Below, piece after piece: positions 11,251 through 23,386 of a stretch of DNA of 64,000 nt. Position numbers and translations under genes: made by a program. Position 1 is the stretch's first letter. Each line of letters opens with the position of its first letter. This DNA is from Gorsachius magnificus (taxonomy: Eukaryota; Chordata; Aves; Pelecaniformes; Ardeidae). Location: assembly GCA_034008185.1 (NCBI GenBank), contig CM067095.1:3890610-3954609 (forward strand). Reading direction: 5' to 3'. A model generated the notes under the pieces. The model was not told where the DNA came from and did no database searches. It saw nothing but the letters and a program-made list of their open reading frames with translations.

Positions 11251-11330
11251 AGAAAAAACAACCCCAGCCCCCAAAACTCCGAGCACCGAAATAGTTAATG
11301 GCCCCTGGATGCATTGATTAGTATTGATGG

Positions 11331-14300
11331 CTTTGGTAGTTTTAATGGATTTGTTGTTTGTGGGAGGTGGGGAGCTTTTGCCTTGCTTTGAATTCTAACC
11401 CCCTGGCTGGGAGCTTGCTCCTAATTGCATGCACAGCATTCCTTCGGAGTGGGTGGTATCACCTTTTACTGCTGCTCCCTTCCACAGGGAAGGCCTGTAA
11501 AAAATCCCTTTCATGTGCCCGAAAATCAATACTCAGGGCTCTGGATGGCTGCTGTAAAAACAAAACAAAATCCCGTCCCTCCTCCGCCGAAAAATAATAA
11601 TAAATATATATAGATATGGGGGGTGGTGGGGGGGGAAAGAGCCCTGTAAAGGCAACCCCCTCCCTGCAGACAAATGCAAGGGGCAGTTGGCTCCTTTTGC
11701 CAACCCAGGGCCAAGGCAGTTGCGGGCCGGTGGGGAAAGAGCCCCTATTTTTACAGCTGCTGGGGGCATTTTTGGAGGGGGCTGCAGTTGGGAGCTGGAG
11801 GTTTCAGGCTGGTTCTGGTCAATAAAAATGGATGTGGCTTGAAAATGCCTGCTCCAGCGGCAGGGGAGGATGGAGGGTCAGGAGCAGTGCTTAAAAGGTT
11901 AAAAAGGACTGGGTGAGTGGGAAGTTGCAGAGTTATGGGTGGAGTTATGCACACTTTTAAAAAAAGCACAACAGAGTAAACAAATTCATCTTTCAGTTAG
12001 TGTCAGGAGGAAGGTAAGAGTACAAGGGTGCTGTGCCTCACTGGGTCCAGCACCGGGCTTTTGGAAATAAAAAAAAATGAGGCATTTTACTAGGAAACTA
12101 TTAAACCAAGTTTGTTTTTCATTCTGCCCCCGAACTGTACAAAAATGATAGCAGTCTAACTGACAAGTGAACTTTATGTTCACTTCTCTCTCTGCTGGAT
12201 CTTAATTCCTTTAGCACCGAGGGGAGAGGGAGCGATTGTTAAGCGTTTAAAAATCCATGCAAAATAAATCAATGTGTTTCTGCCATCTACATTTCAATTC
12301 AATAACATCGTTTTCATAGAGCTATTTCATTAGTATGGAATAACTCACCTGTAAGTAATTACAGCTGACTTGCTTTCTAGCAGAGACCAATACAAGTCCA
12401 GAAAGGGGATAAAGGTTAGCTCAAAGAAATACTGCAGAGGTTTGGCATGGGTATAAAAGCGAATAGCTATGTTCTCTCCTTAGAAAGCAAGTAATTCTTA
12501 GTCATCGTTTAAAAGCAAATTCATATCTGTGCCTCAAAGCTTCATTTCAATCTAAAATTTAAAACCCAGCTTGAAAGTGTTCCATCGATAAAATGTAACG
12601 TCACTGCGTTGAGCAGAAAAAAGCTCCAAACCAGCAAACAGCCCAAAGTTCCTATAATAATTGTTTGAGAAATCCACCTTTCTCGGATTTCACACAGGCT
12701 CAAACAGTCAAATAGTTTGTCTGATATTTGTTATTGTAATTCTGCTTCTTGTTGAAATTGTGTGTTGGCACTGAGTTACATTTGTTTGAAATTAGTTTAT
12801 CAGGGTAACACTAACTTAAGAATGAGTTTACTGGTTCAAAAGTGCACTACTTTGAATGAGATAATTTAAGTGGAGCTGTACGTGGAAAAAACCCACAAAG
12901 AATATTTAAAATTATTTTTTTCTATCTAATACTATTAAAATTAAAGAGCGTATCTTTACAGATTGTTTAGTGTACAATTTTATTTAAATCACAGCCCAAA
13001 TGCTTCCTAATTTTATTTAATGATTTTTATTTAGAGCAAACTGCCCAAAGATTTTGTATTAATTTATACTAACACTTATTTCTAGCTTGTCCAGAATATG
13101 CAATAGGAAGGTTTCCAAGACATTATCTTTTTAGAGAACTCCGAGTTTCTTGTAAGAAACAAAAAAAAAATAGAAAGAATATATTTAATTTGGAAAAAAT
13201 GCTTTCCTAAAATACCTAGGATGTGCTCGTCTCCAAAATTCTGTGGATTTGTACTTTAAGCTTTTTTGGAACAAAAGCAAAAGGGTTGTTTCGCTGTACC
13301 AAACAATTAAAATGTGTTTTCAGATGGGCAGGGAGAGGAGAGGAGAGAGTTGTGCTGTGAAAGATCTGAAGCGTTTTTTTAGGAGTGCACTACAGCGACA
13401 AAACCTACACTTGAAAGTATTTCAGGATCTCACTCTTTGTTTTCATGTCAAGAAGAGTATTCAGGTTATTTCTTTTTAAATAAAGACAATCCACAAAACT
13501 TAATCAGAAGCCAAACCTGGGATTCAGTTCTTTCCTTCTTACCAAATCTTTCTCAGGGTTTTTTTTCCAAATAGTTAAAAAAAAAAGACAGCCTAAACCA
13601 AAATAAAGTATACGACCTGCAGTTCAGAGAGCATGGAAAAAGGATAGTAATTTCCTTCATTTGCTGAATTCACCTTAACAAACAATTTTGGAATTTGATT
13701 TGTTTGAAATCTGCAGCATATTTATCTCCCAGACATTTTAGTGCACTAATCTGTCTGACATTGAAGAAAAGTTACTGAAGGAAAAACCCACCTCTTTACC
13801 CCCCCAGCAGAGCTGCCAATTAATATGATTCTGTTAGCCCTGACCGAACGGGAGGAATCAGCAGGGTATTATGGGAGATTTATCTAAGGGTCACATCTCA
13901 CTTTTGAGCTAAGAATTTAGTATGAAAATAAATCATTATAAATATTTTCTCTTATGGTATCTGTGAAATCTGTGCTAAGCATGGAGACAGTTGTGTGTTT
14001 GTGGCGGTGTGAGGGCAGTCTCTGGGCAGGGTGAGCAGAGCTATTTGTTTCTCTCCTAAATGTTGAACACAGCTTTTCCTTCTTTAACTCTAAAATCCCA
14101 GCAGCAAACACTTGCGCAGATGCAGTTGGTATTTTTTAAAGGAGCTGATCTGTACAGATGGAATTATGAAATTACGGTTTGATTATCGAACAAACGGTTT
14201 AGTTCGAAAGGCTCGTGAAGCTTCAGCTCGAATTTGGGGGGTTTAGAGGGGTGAGCATGCGGCTGTGCTCTTAGTTTAGCTATCTCCTAAACTGTCTTTT

Positions 14301-17300
14301 CAAAACAAAATAGAAAACTGCAGAAAGAAGTGTTTGCAGTTTTGCTTGGCATGGCTACTGAATTGCATGCTGGAAATGAATTGAAAACTCATTTCCATTG
14401 CTTTTAGCTGTTAACCAATATAGCTTTGTTTTAAGCTTGCAGCCTTAGTGAATGCTTCCAAAGTTAAATTTAATCTTTGTATTGCTCACTAGCACCAGTG
14501 AGGCTTAATTTTAAACAATATTTATTAAAAACTTTGTTTCAAGATTAATTTCCCCTTACCTTAAAACTTGTGTGGTTTGCTCTTCTCACAATTCCAAAAC
14601 AATTAATATTGGCATTTTGTTAAGTTATTTTCTCTCAAGCTGTATGCCAAATATTCAAGTCCATCAAGGATTAGTGGTTTAATTATATTTAAAATATCAC
14701 TTGTTAGTTCACATCCGGTTTCCAGGCACCTCTGGTTTACCGAGCAGAGCACCTACCTTTAATTATAATCTAACATTCCTCATTGCTTATGATGAAAGAT
14801 GCTGAACTAGTTAAGCAAGACTGTGTTGGCAGAAGAGGAAAATGAAAATAAATGAATTAACAAGCTCTGAAAAATAATCTTTGCAATTGCAGAATTTCTT
14901 TGGTTAATCTCTCACACACATTGTGCATTTAACCACAGGAAAATGGTGGGTGCTTAAGGTGTAAAAAACCCTTTAGAAATATTTCAGTCAACACTGCTAG
15001 CTCTTGAGCATGTTTATGTATGCCTTTCATGTCAATGGGGGAAAAATAGCAATGAAATTTTGGTGTTTATACACCTAGAAGCTGGGAAGTCCGGCTTAAA
15101 TATTCCGATCTGTAGCTGGGAACATTTATGTGCGAACGAGAGCTTCTTCACGCTAATTGAATTCTGTACCTGGAAAATAACAACCACAAGAAGAACCAAT
15201 TTTTCAGTGAGAGCTCAAACCTGTTAGGAGCCTGTGACCAAACCCAGGACAAATTCAGATACGGTTCACTATAAACACTCTCTTACAGAATAGGAGCTTT
15301 TTCTATCAGTGAAGATGGAATTTAGGTTGTAGAAGTCATCTGTTAAGATCAAACAGATAACAGGGTCTTTTCAAAACATTTAAAAATATTCCTTATCCAC
15401 AGTGTTATCTTTGTGACTAAATGATTTTAGTAAATGCTGCAGGGAATATGACATTAGCTAACAGAGTGCAAAGGGTCCCTGTTTGCCTCAATCCTCTGAG
15501 TATTCCTTCTAGTGGACCGAGTCCACATTGAAAACATTCAAATGCGTTTCCCCAAGTGACATCAAAGACTGTTTAAATCAATATTTGGATGATCAGGGAG
15601 CAAATGTTTGAATTTGGAAAGGAAGGGGCAAACGTAGCCTGTGCATGGCTGCTGTAGCACATCGCACACGTTTCGAGGTGGGCAAACGTCACGTGGCAAA
15701 GCTGCTGTAGGGAGGCAAGAAAAGGTTGGAGGATGTTTGAGGGATTTCACTGCTGGGCAATTCTACCAGGCAGAGAAAAATTAGGAGGAATTAACATGCC
15801 ATCAAGGACGGGTTGGTTTTTGTAGGGACAGGATGAACAGGGAACTAGAGGAAAGTGCAGGTGACTACAGGGCAGAATCAGTTCACCAGTTCTTCCAGAT
15901 ACTTGGTTTAATATTGTCAATGAAGAGGAAGACTTGCACTTTGTGGCAGAAGCCGGAGATAGCACATTTTTTTGACCTAAGCTTAGAAGGAAGCTACTTT
16001 GGTGCTGTGAGCACCACCAAAATCCTTTAAAAAGTCAAGAATTTAAGAGAAAAATTGCTCTGTTGAGACCCGGCAATGGCAACTTCAGGCATCATTATGT
16101 TTCAGTTCAGACAGTTTTTCTCTTTCCCGCGTAAAAATTTGAGAGAAGAAAGGTGTAGATTAACTGTGATTTAAAAAAAAAAATGAAAAAAACCCTGGAA
16201 AATCACACAGTAAGAACACTTTGATAATATTTAAAGCAAACTATTAAGGTTTCTTCCAAGTACACATATAAGCTTTGTCTCAACAGGTGTAAACTCAAAT
16301 AGAGTATAAAGTTTGCCTACTGCTTTTACCCGTCTCTGGGCAGACCTATCTGGGTTTCAGTACAACTTTCAGAAGTCGCTGGCATCCTAAAATTGCTTGT
16401 TGTTAGCCTGCTGGAAAAAAGTAACCAGCTTTTCTCTGCTGCTTGTATAGAGGATGCGCACTCTCAACTTCATTATTTCTCATTTGAATTAAACATTTCA
16501 TTAAAAGATATCATCAAAAGAAATCCCTACAAACTTTAGGCTCATTATATGACAGGTTATTTGGTTTTATTAAGGGTATGTTAAACTATCCTGATCCAAA
16601 TAACAATCAAGATAACATCTCTCTAAGCTACATTAATTCAGACTCTTAAAGGCCAATGTGTATATGGCAAAGTGTGCAAATTAATATGCTAAAGGATCTT
16701 GCGCACTTAAACCATGCTTTGAAAGAACAGACCTTCCAAAGAGATCGTATGCCTTCATCTCATTTAACTGAAATTAATCAAAATTAAACAAATTCTCAAC
16801 ATGTCAAAAGTGATTGTAAAAAAACAATGTGCATTGCAAACCCCACCACCTAAACAGCCATTATGTTTAAAGGAAATCTGTGATCTGCAACCAATTAGGA
16901 GCAAAATGGTTGTAAAATATTTAATTTGTGAGTAGCATTTTAAATTCAGTCACAGCTATAACAAAATGGGTAAGTAAATGACATTAATCACTCCTGATAC
17001 TAAATTATCCCTATTTTGCTTCCGAGACAGGAATCAGACTGGGTGATGTTTTCTACTGGTTAAATATACCCACAACCCAATGAAAGCCTAGGAGGCCGTT
17101 TAACTAATGGGGATTCCAACATCCTTGTTGTTCCTTTATTTTCTGTACTCTTTAAAGGTCACATGGCTGTTTTAAAGAGTCAGCCCTTGATTTTTCATCA
17201 GAGGTAGTGAGCATTATTTTCCTGATAGGAGCTATTTCAGACAGGTAGGGCCATGTTTCCTGCAGTGAAGACTTAAACACCAAGCTCATTGGAAATGATT

Positions 17301-17900
17301 TTAACAACTTTATGGTCTAAAGGAAGATACTGCTCTCCAGCCTACAAGACCTTTTTTTTCTTTTTTTTTTGGTTTTGTTTCAAAGAAGAAGAATTTTTGG
17401 AGGGTTATACTAAATAAAGCGATAAAATGCAAGTGGTTATTTTCCACGGTTAAGCAACTGTTTCATTCAAAGTCTGATGCCTTTTTCGTTTTTAATAAAT
17501 TAATGGCAAGTGCGGCAAGTGGGTGCAAGTGCTCAACTCCCCCATCCCAAAACACTCCTGCATGGTGTCTCCTGCACGGTCTAACAGCCAGAGACACATG
17601 GTTTCACTCTCACCTGTTTTCCAGTTTCTCACACCCTCTGGCTGTGCATTTCCATTTCTCATTTCATGAAAAGTAAAACTGTATTTTTATATATATTTTT
17701 TAAAAGAAAATAGACCCATTTTTAAAGCCCATTTTCATTCACGAACATCTCGGATTAGATTCAGCTTCTCAAGATGAATTATTTCCTGCTTTTCTTTCTT
17801 GTAAATATCTTCCACCACCAACCACCTTCTGCAGATAAAACTTTACCAATTAGTCATTTACAGACATAAACTCACACGGCAAAAAAACAGCCTTTGCAGC
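11331..17900. other. Long AT-rich non-coding stretch
   Basis: No exon, RNA gene or named repeat is visible. Local points of structure are a G/T-rich patch (about 11614-11640), a CACCTG E-box beside TAATTAC (about 12347-12362), and an interleaved direct and inverted repeat at 14174-14207. Open frames are under 80 codons and look random. Confidence 0.4.
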
Positions 17901-20900
17901 TCTAGGCCTCTTTGATGATGATGATGTTTACAAATGCTTTCACTGCTGGGCTAGTAATGTGCACTTTGCCATTAGCTCTCTGAAACTGTTCAACACACAA
18001 AATGTGCCTTTCAGTAAGGTGGATGGTAAGAAAGATTGTTCCTTTCATTATATGCAGGACACTTATAAAATAAATAGTGGCTGGGGTGAACGTACCGATT
18101 TCTTCAGACTGAAAAAAGCTGTCTTGCTCAAAATGATTTCACTGGCTGAGCAGGTCACTCGCATAAGTATCCGTCCTGGTGAGTTTTCCACTATTCCTGC
18201 ATTGCCACTGTGCCTCCCAGCAGTGGATGCGGTGGGGGCTGCTGGTGCCAGGTACTGTACGTGCTCACTGTAAGGCAACACTTGTGTATGAGATGCGACT
18301 GAAATCCTTCCTTTCTCTACTGGTTTCTTTGGTTCCTATAAAAATTTGCAGTTCCCTCCTCCTTTAGATGTCAAGTGTATCAGGACACATTGGCTCCTGA
18401 CAGCACGGTCATACACAACAGAAAAAAAGTTCTACATTTGATGGGGATGCAGGAGCTAAAAAGGGCTAAGTCAGGCAACAGAGACATGAATAATCTGCGC
18501 TGCTTGAACAGAAGCAGAAGTGGGTTCCTGAACTGTGTGTGGCTTACAGGAAGAGTGAATGAGAGAAATGTCAGAGCCCAAATAGCTTGCACTGATTCAG
18601 GAGAAGAATGGCTGTTTCGATAAAGGAGAGAGTGGGCAAAGTTTACACTGTCTGTAGGGTTAGAGCCCTTTTATTGTTGCAAGCAGCCTCGGCTGAACAG
18701 CGAAGTGCCCATTTGGAGCCAGACAGGAGAGAGCATGAGGTATGTTGGCTCTGCTCCTCTGTGCCAGGGTGCATGCTCTGCGCTCTGGTTTTCCATCGAT
18801 TGTTGGCTGGAACCGACCTTTCCCACTCCTGGGACTGCTTTAAAGGACTTTATCCCAACACAACTAGCTTTTGCTTTAGAGGCAACCAGGGCAGCATATT
18901 GATAGCAGGCAGCATGTTTTGCTTCACATCTGAGTCCCAGACACTTACAGAAATGTGGGGGTTAGAAAGATTAATCAGTTGCCCTCTCCATTTGCTTCCC
19001 TGTAATGCTCTCCATGGGACTACCTAAGCAGCAGCTGAGTTTGGGGTTTGATTGAATATCTACCAACACATTTTTATAGCTAACTTTAGTATTTCAAGAA
19101 AGAGAAAGCAGCTAGAATAAATTGGATTAAGTCTTTAACCCTGTGGTGAAAAAACCTCTGTTATACTTCTAACCACTACATTAAAATGAAGGTCAGAGAT
19201 ATAGTAACCAATTGTAAGAAAAGAATCAAAATTAGGGTGGGTAAGAGAAGGAAATGAATGCTCAGGCAAGAACATGGGTTTTCCTTGGAGAGAAGCTTGG
19301 TTTGCCTTTTCCTGTCCTGGACAGCCACCATTGGCACCTTGGATCTGGGTCAGCTGGGTAGAGAGGTTCTGCAGGGGAATGTTTCCCCATCTCCTCCCCT
19401 GCCCCTCCATCCATCTCCCCATGGTAGAACATCCCTCTTGCGAGATGACTACCACTTTGTCATGCATGATCATCCATGTTTGGATGCAAGAAGAGAAAAT
19501 GCTCTGAGTCACACTGGATTCCTCTGGGTTTGTCACTAGGACATTTGATTGATTCTTGGAAGAGAAAATCACAGACAAGTCTTACCCTAATCTGTCCTGT
19601 ACTTACATCTTGATCTCTACTCCTCATATCCATGCCATCTGGTTAGCTGTGGGGAGGATACAGCTCTCCATTCTGGAGAGAAAATGGGAGAGGGACCTGA
19701 AGTTTTGGGCATGAATCTTGTAAAATGTCTCTTGGTCAACAGGAAAATAAAGGAAAGGATCCTCAGAACAGGATCTGCTTAAATACATATTCTTAGCATG
19801 TGGCACTGAGATTGCTAATGATCACAGTACCTTGATGCTTTCAGAATCTGGCATGTCCTTAGTTCGGGCTTCTTGGGTTTCAGTTATATATTTTTGTCTC
19901 ATGTTTGCAGCTAATGCAGGACAGGAGTCCCATGGCTGAATTCCCCAAGAAACCTGTCTCTAAGAATTTGACTGAGACACTGGCTCCTCTGGGGAAAGTA
20001 ACTGAGAGATTCTTTCCCCAGATTATTTTCCCAGTTGAGCTATTTAATCTGGTTTTCACTTGCCTTCCCTTGCTTTACATTGTTTCCTAGAACCTTGTAG
20101 AAGCTAAATAATAAAACATTTAATTGCAATGTAGAGTCTGTCACTGTCTCCCACCGACATACATCTGTGCAGTGGGACTCTGAATCAGCGCTGCTGCTGC
20201 GGCTCTGAGTACTACTGATAGGAATGACAGATATTTGCTACTCCTTGGGAGGATCCATGGAAACTCCTACATGATTTCTGTGATATCCTGTCATCAGAAG
20301 AACATAGGCATGGTCACAGTACAGCAAGAGAGTAATCTACCGAGGTTTGTCCCGAAACAAGATACTGATCTAATTTGATGTATTCGTAGAAACTAGAGAT
20401 GGGGAAATCTCTCTTCGTCCCTCTAGTTAAATTCCAGTGATTGCTGGGAGGTCCTCTGCACTGAGAGATGGAGATTGCTTTTAAGAAATCTCTCAGCAAC
20501 AGATGGGCATTATGAATAAAAAATCAGCACTGCAGAAGCCAAGTTTCGTTTCCCGTACTCGGTATGAACTGTCAGTAAGGTCAGATCTGGGAACTGACCC
20601 GATTTAGCAGTAACATCCACTGTAAAGGAGTTTCTATTTTACTATCTGTGTACCAGCTCAGTGCTTTTCTGTACAGTCTTGCCTTATACACTGTGTTTAG
20701 AAATGGTTCATTTGTCATGTTTTAGGAAGACATAGAGTATCACTGTTTTCAACTCTTTGAACATGGAAGGCTGATTCATTTCTAATTTGGGCACTTAATT
20801 AAGATGAAGAGCTTGGAACGGTTTCCATCTGAAAGCAGTGGGACTTCTGCTGCTGACTTTGAATGCAGGTAGAATTACACTATTAGGCTGTGTCGGTGCA

Positions 20901-23078
20901 GTACGACAAGTGCACCAGAGTGCTAAAGAAATAGACTTTCCACTAAAGCCCAGAACTGAGGTCTGGAGAGCTTCCAGTTCCTATCCGGCCAACAGCACCT
21001 TCTGTTGAAATCATTGATGTGGATCAGAGTGAGGATTGAAACTCCACTTCTGGACACAAGCGTACAGCTTTCATTGGCTCAGCTGGAGGCTGCGTGTGTG
21101 TCTCAAGGGAGAGTATCTATTCAAAGGCACAGGACACTGCCCTCAGTGCTTGCTGCAAGAGGAATCTTTTTTGTGCCAGGACAGGAGACCAAGATATTGG
21201 TAGCCCATTCCAGCTGGCCGGGGAAGGGCTCCCCAGGAAGGAAAAAAAGGATAAAGGGGCTTAGATCATGCCCTGCCAACAGGAAGGCAGCGCTCGCCAG
21301 CTACAGACTCTTGCCACATTTCAGAGCAGTGTCTTGCTGTTCCCTGTGCTATCAAGCAGAGACGAGACATCTTCCTCCCATTCCTCCTGCAGAGGAGGAG
21401 GTCCACTCTTACTGCTACCCCTTCAGAGCAGAACAGGATTATTCAGCTGAGGACAGCCAGGCACCTGCCTCTGCATCCTTCAAATGCATAACTCACAGAA
21501 TTAAGCATGGGGTGGGCTCAGCAGTAGGGTAGCCAGGGCTATACCACTGCCTCAAACAGCGCTGTGCTCTGGGAAGGCAGGAGCTGAAGTTGCCCCGTGG
21601 CTCTGCCCCTGCAGAGAGCTGCATCAACAGCGGGCGGGAGCTGCCTGGGACAGAGATCATTCATACAAACCAGCCCAGGAGCGAGTACATAAAGATCAAA
21701 AAAATGGACTGGTTGGGGAATCCTTATATTGCTTTTTCTCTTTCCAGTAAGCGGTGTTTTGCCTTATCTTGCCCATGCTTTAGGATCACCTGGTGTTAGT
21801 GAGCTATTCATTACAGCAGTCAAACCCCCTTAGCACTTGTCCAGCTGCACTGAGGCTCCTGTTATAGGAACTCCCTCCCCAGAAAGCCCTGCTGCACTGG
21901 GGGTTAGGTTTTAAGTTTGGCAGGTGTAGGGCACTTCACCCTTACTCTGAGGGTGACTGCTCCTTGCTGCAGGTTCCTCTCTGTTGCTGGTGAGTGCGTA
22001 CCTTCAGCCTGTGTTATTTCTCTGTATTTCCTCTTTTCTTTTTTGAAGGCAACATTTATCTCTTCATAAGCTGTTGTTATCCAAGGCTCTCAAAACGCGT
22101 GGCACTGTAATAATGCCTAACGTAGAAACGATACTGCTAAGGGTAGCAGCTTGCACTTGTAAATCTCAAGGCATTTTTTGAAGGTGATTGCTGTATCTGC
22201 TTTGCAAGTGTCGTTGCTAAAGCAGAGCGAAGTTAAGTTGCCTGCCCTAGGACACGCATCTCCTCTGTGATAGAACAAAGATTAGAGCGTGCCGATCTCA
22301 ATTGCACTTGCTCTCTTTGCTCCCTTGGCCTCGCTGTGTTGCGCTTATGCCGCGTAGCACACAAACAGGGTCCTTGGAGTGAGGTAGGACTGCAGAACCC
22401 CTGACACCTACAGATGGGAGCTCTGGTTCACTCTCATTCAGAGTGGTGATGGGCACAAAGTTCAGGTATCCTTGCAAGGAAAGCCCTATGCTTTAGTCCT
22501 GAGAATTCACGTTTTGTGCCAAGTAGTTTTGTTGTTTTCTCTGCTTACTTCAAGTGTTCATTCTTGCAGCTCTTAACATCACCATGGACCTTACTGCTGT
22601 AATAGCTCTGCTTCTTCCATGTTTTGCTCCAAATTCAGTTTTCAGATGATGGTGTGTGTCGGGTAAATGAGGAATGGTTGTACACGTGCAGGGTCTTGTT
22701 TTAAAATATCAGATGGAGTAATGGTACCCAGCTGAAAACTAGCAGGATTTTATTGTGATTATTTGAGCATTTTCCTTTGAATGAAAGATTTTCCAAGCCC
22801 ATCAGCACTCAGGAGCAGCAAGAGAAAGTGGTCAGATGATAATGTATGCTCAGTAAAACAGCTGCTCTTTCAATAGCCAGGAGTCAAAATCTGTTTTACT
22901 GCAAAATTTCACTGGAGTCAACTGGAATTTTGCCTAAGTAAGGTGCTCAAGATTTTTCTTCAAGTAACTTTACAGTTACTCAAGATGGAGAATTGGGAAT
23001 CACGTGACACTCCTAACACAATATTATGTTTCCATTCTTGCTGCATGAACATACTTATCTGAAGATTAAGTAGATCTT

Positions 23079-23091
23079 GCACTTAAAGTGC
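23079..23091. promoter_or_regulatory. NK2-like palindrome (GCACTT-A-AAGTGC)
   Basis: Perfect inverted arms of six bases around a single A. Each arm gives CACTT/AAGTG, the core bound by NK2-class homeodomain proteins. This is motif-level evidence only. Confidence 0.3.
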
Positions 23092-23369
23092 GTGCTCATG
23101 TTGAATGCAGACAAAGATGTTGGAGCTGTTGTGTTATTGGAACTCCAGTTATTTATTCAACTGTCCACCATGGCAGGAGTTTTTCTGTTAAATATATAAT
23201 TCCCCACTTTTTTCTTAAACAAGAGAACCAGAGGGTGAAAGGGTTGAAGATTAAAATGTAAACAGCAAAATTTATTATAATTACAAGAGTGTTTCAAATT
23301 ATTTCCTTAAACTGCAACATAATTTACCTCTAGTCAAGGTCTCTATTGGTGGTGAAAGAGGAAACTGCT

Positions 23370-23386
23370 TGACCTTGGGGTGACCT
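23370..23386 (-). promoter_or_regulatory. Perfect DR5 nuclear-receptor element (RARE type)
   Basis: TGACCT, five bases (TGGGG), TGACCT on the plus strand, so the minus strand reads AGGTCA-N5-AGGTCA. This is the consensus retinoic acid receptor/RXR DR5 arrangement with no mismatch. A further half site in the opposite sense, GGGTCA, follows at 23398-23403 after the ten-base palindrome CCCCCGGGGG (23391-23400), which it overlaps. Twelve fixed bases are expected by chance well under once in a window of this size. Function is inferred from the motif alone; no nearby promoter identifies the target. Confidence 0.5.

Noticed and set aside
10826..11317. Open frames of 163, 143 and 141 codons over the second CpG island
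   Set aside because: Same compositional artefact; no conserved protein and no splice or start context.
17923..17940. GATGTTTACA resembling the complement of the miR-30 seed
   Set aside because: Only the seed-like bases match, the rest is a GAT repeat, and there is no pairing partner to form a hairpin.
21005..21532. 175-codon plus-strand frame
   Set aside because: No family resemblance; isolated in non-coding DNA, without flanking exon signals I could trust.
22301..22316. ATTGCACT-containing sequence as a third miR-130/301 member
   Set aside because: The seed complement is present but neither the family tail nor a pairing arm follows.
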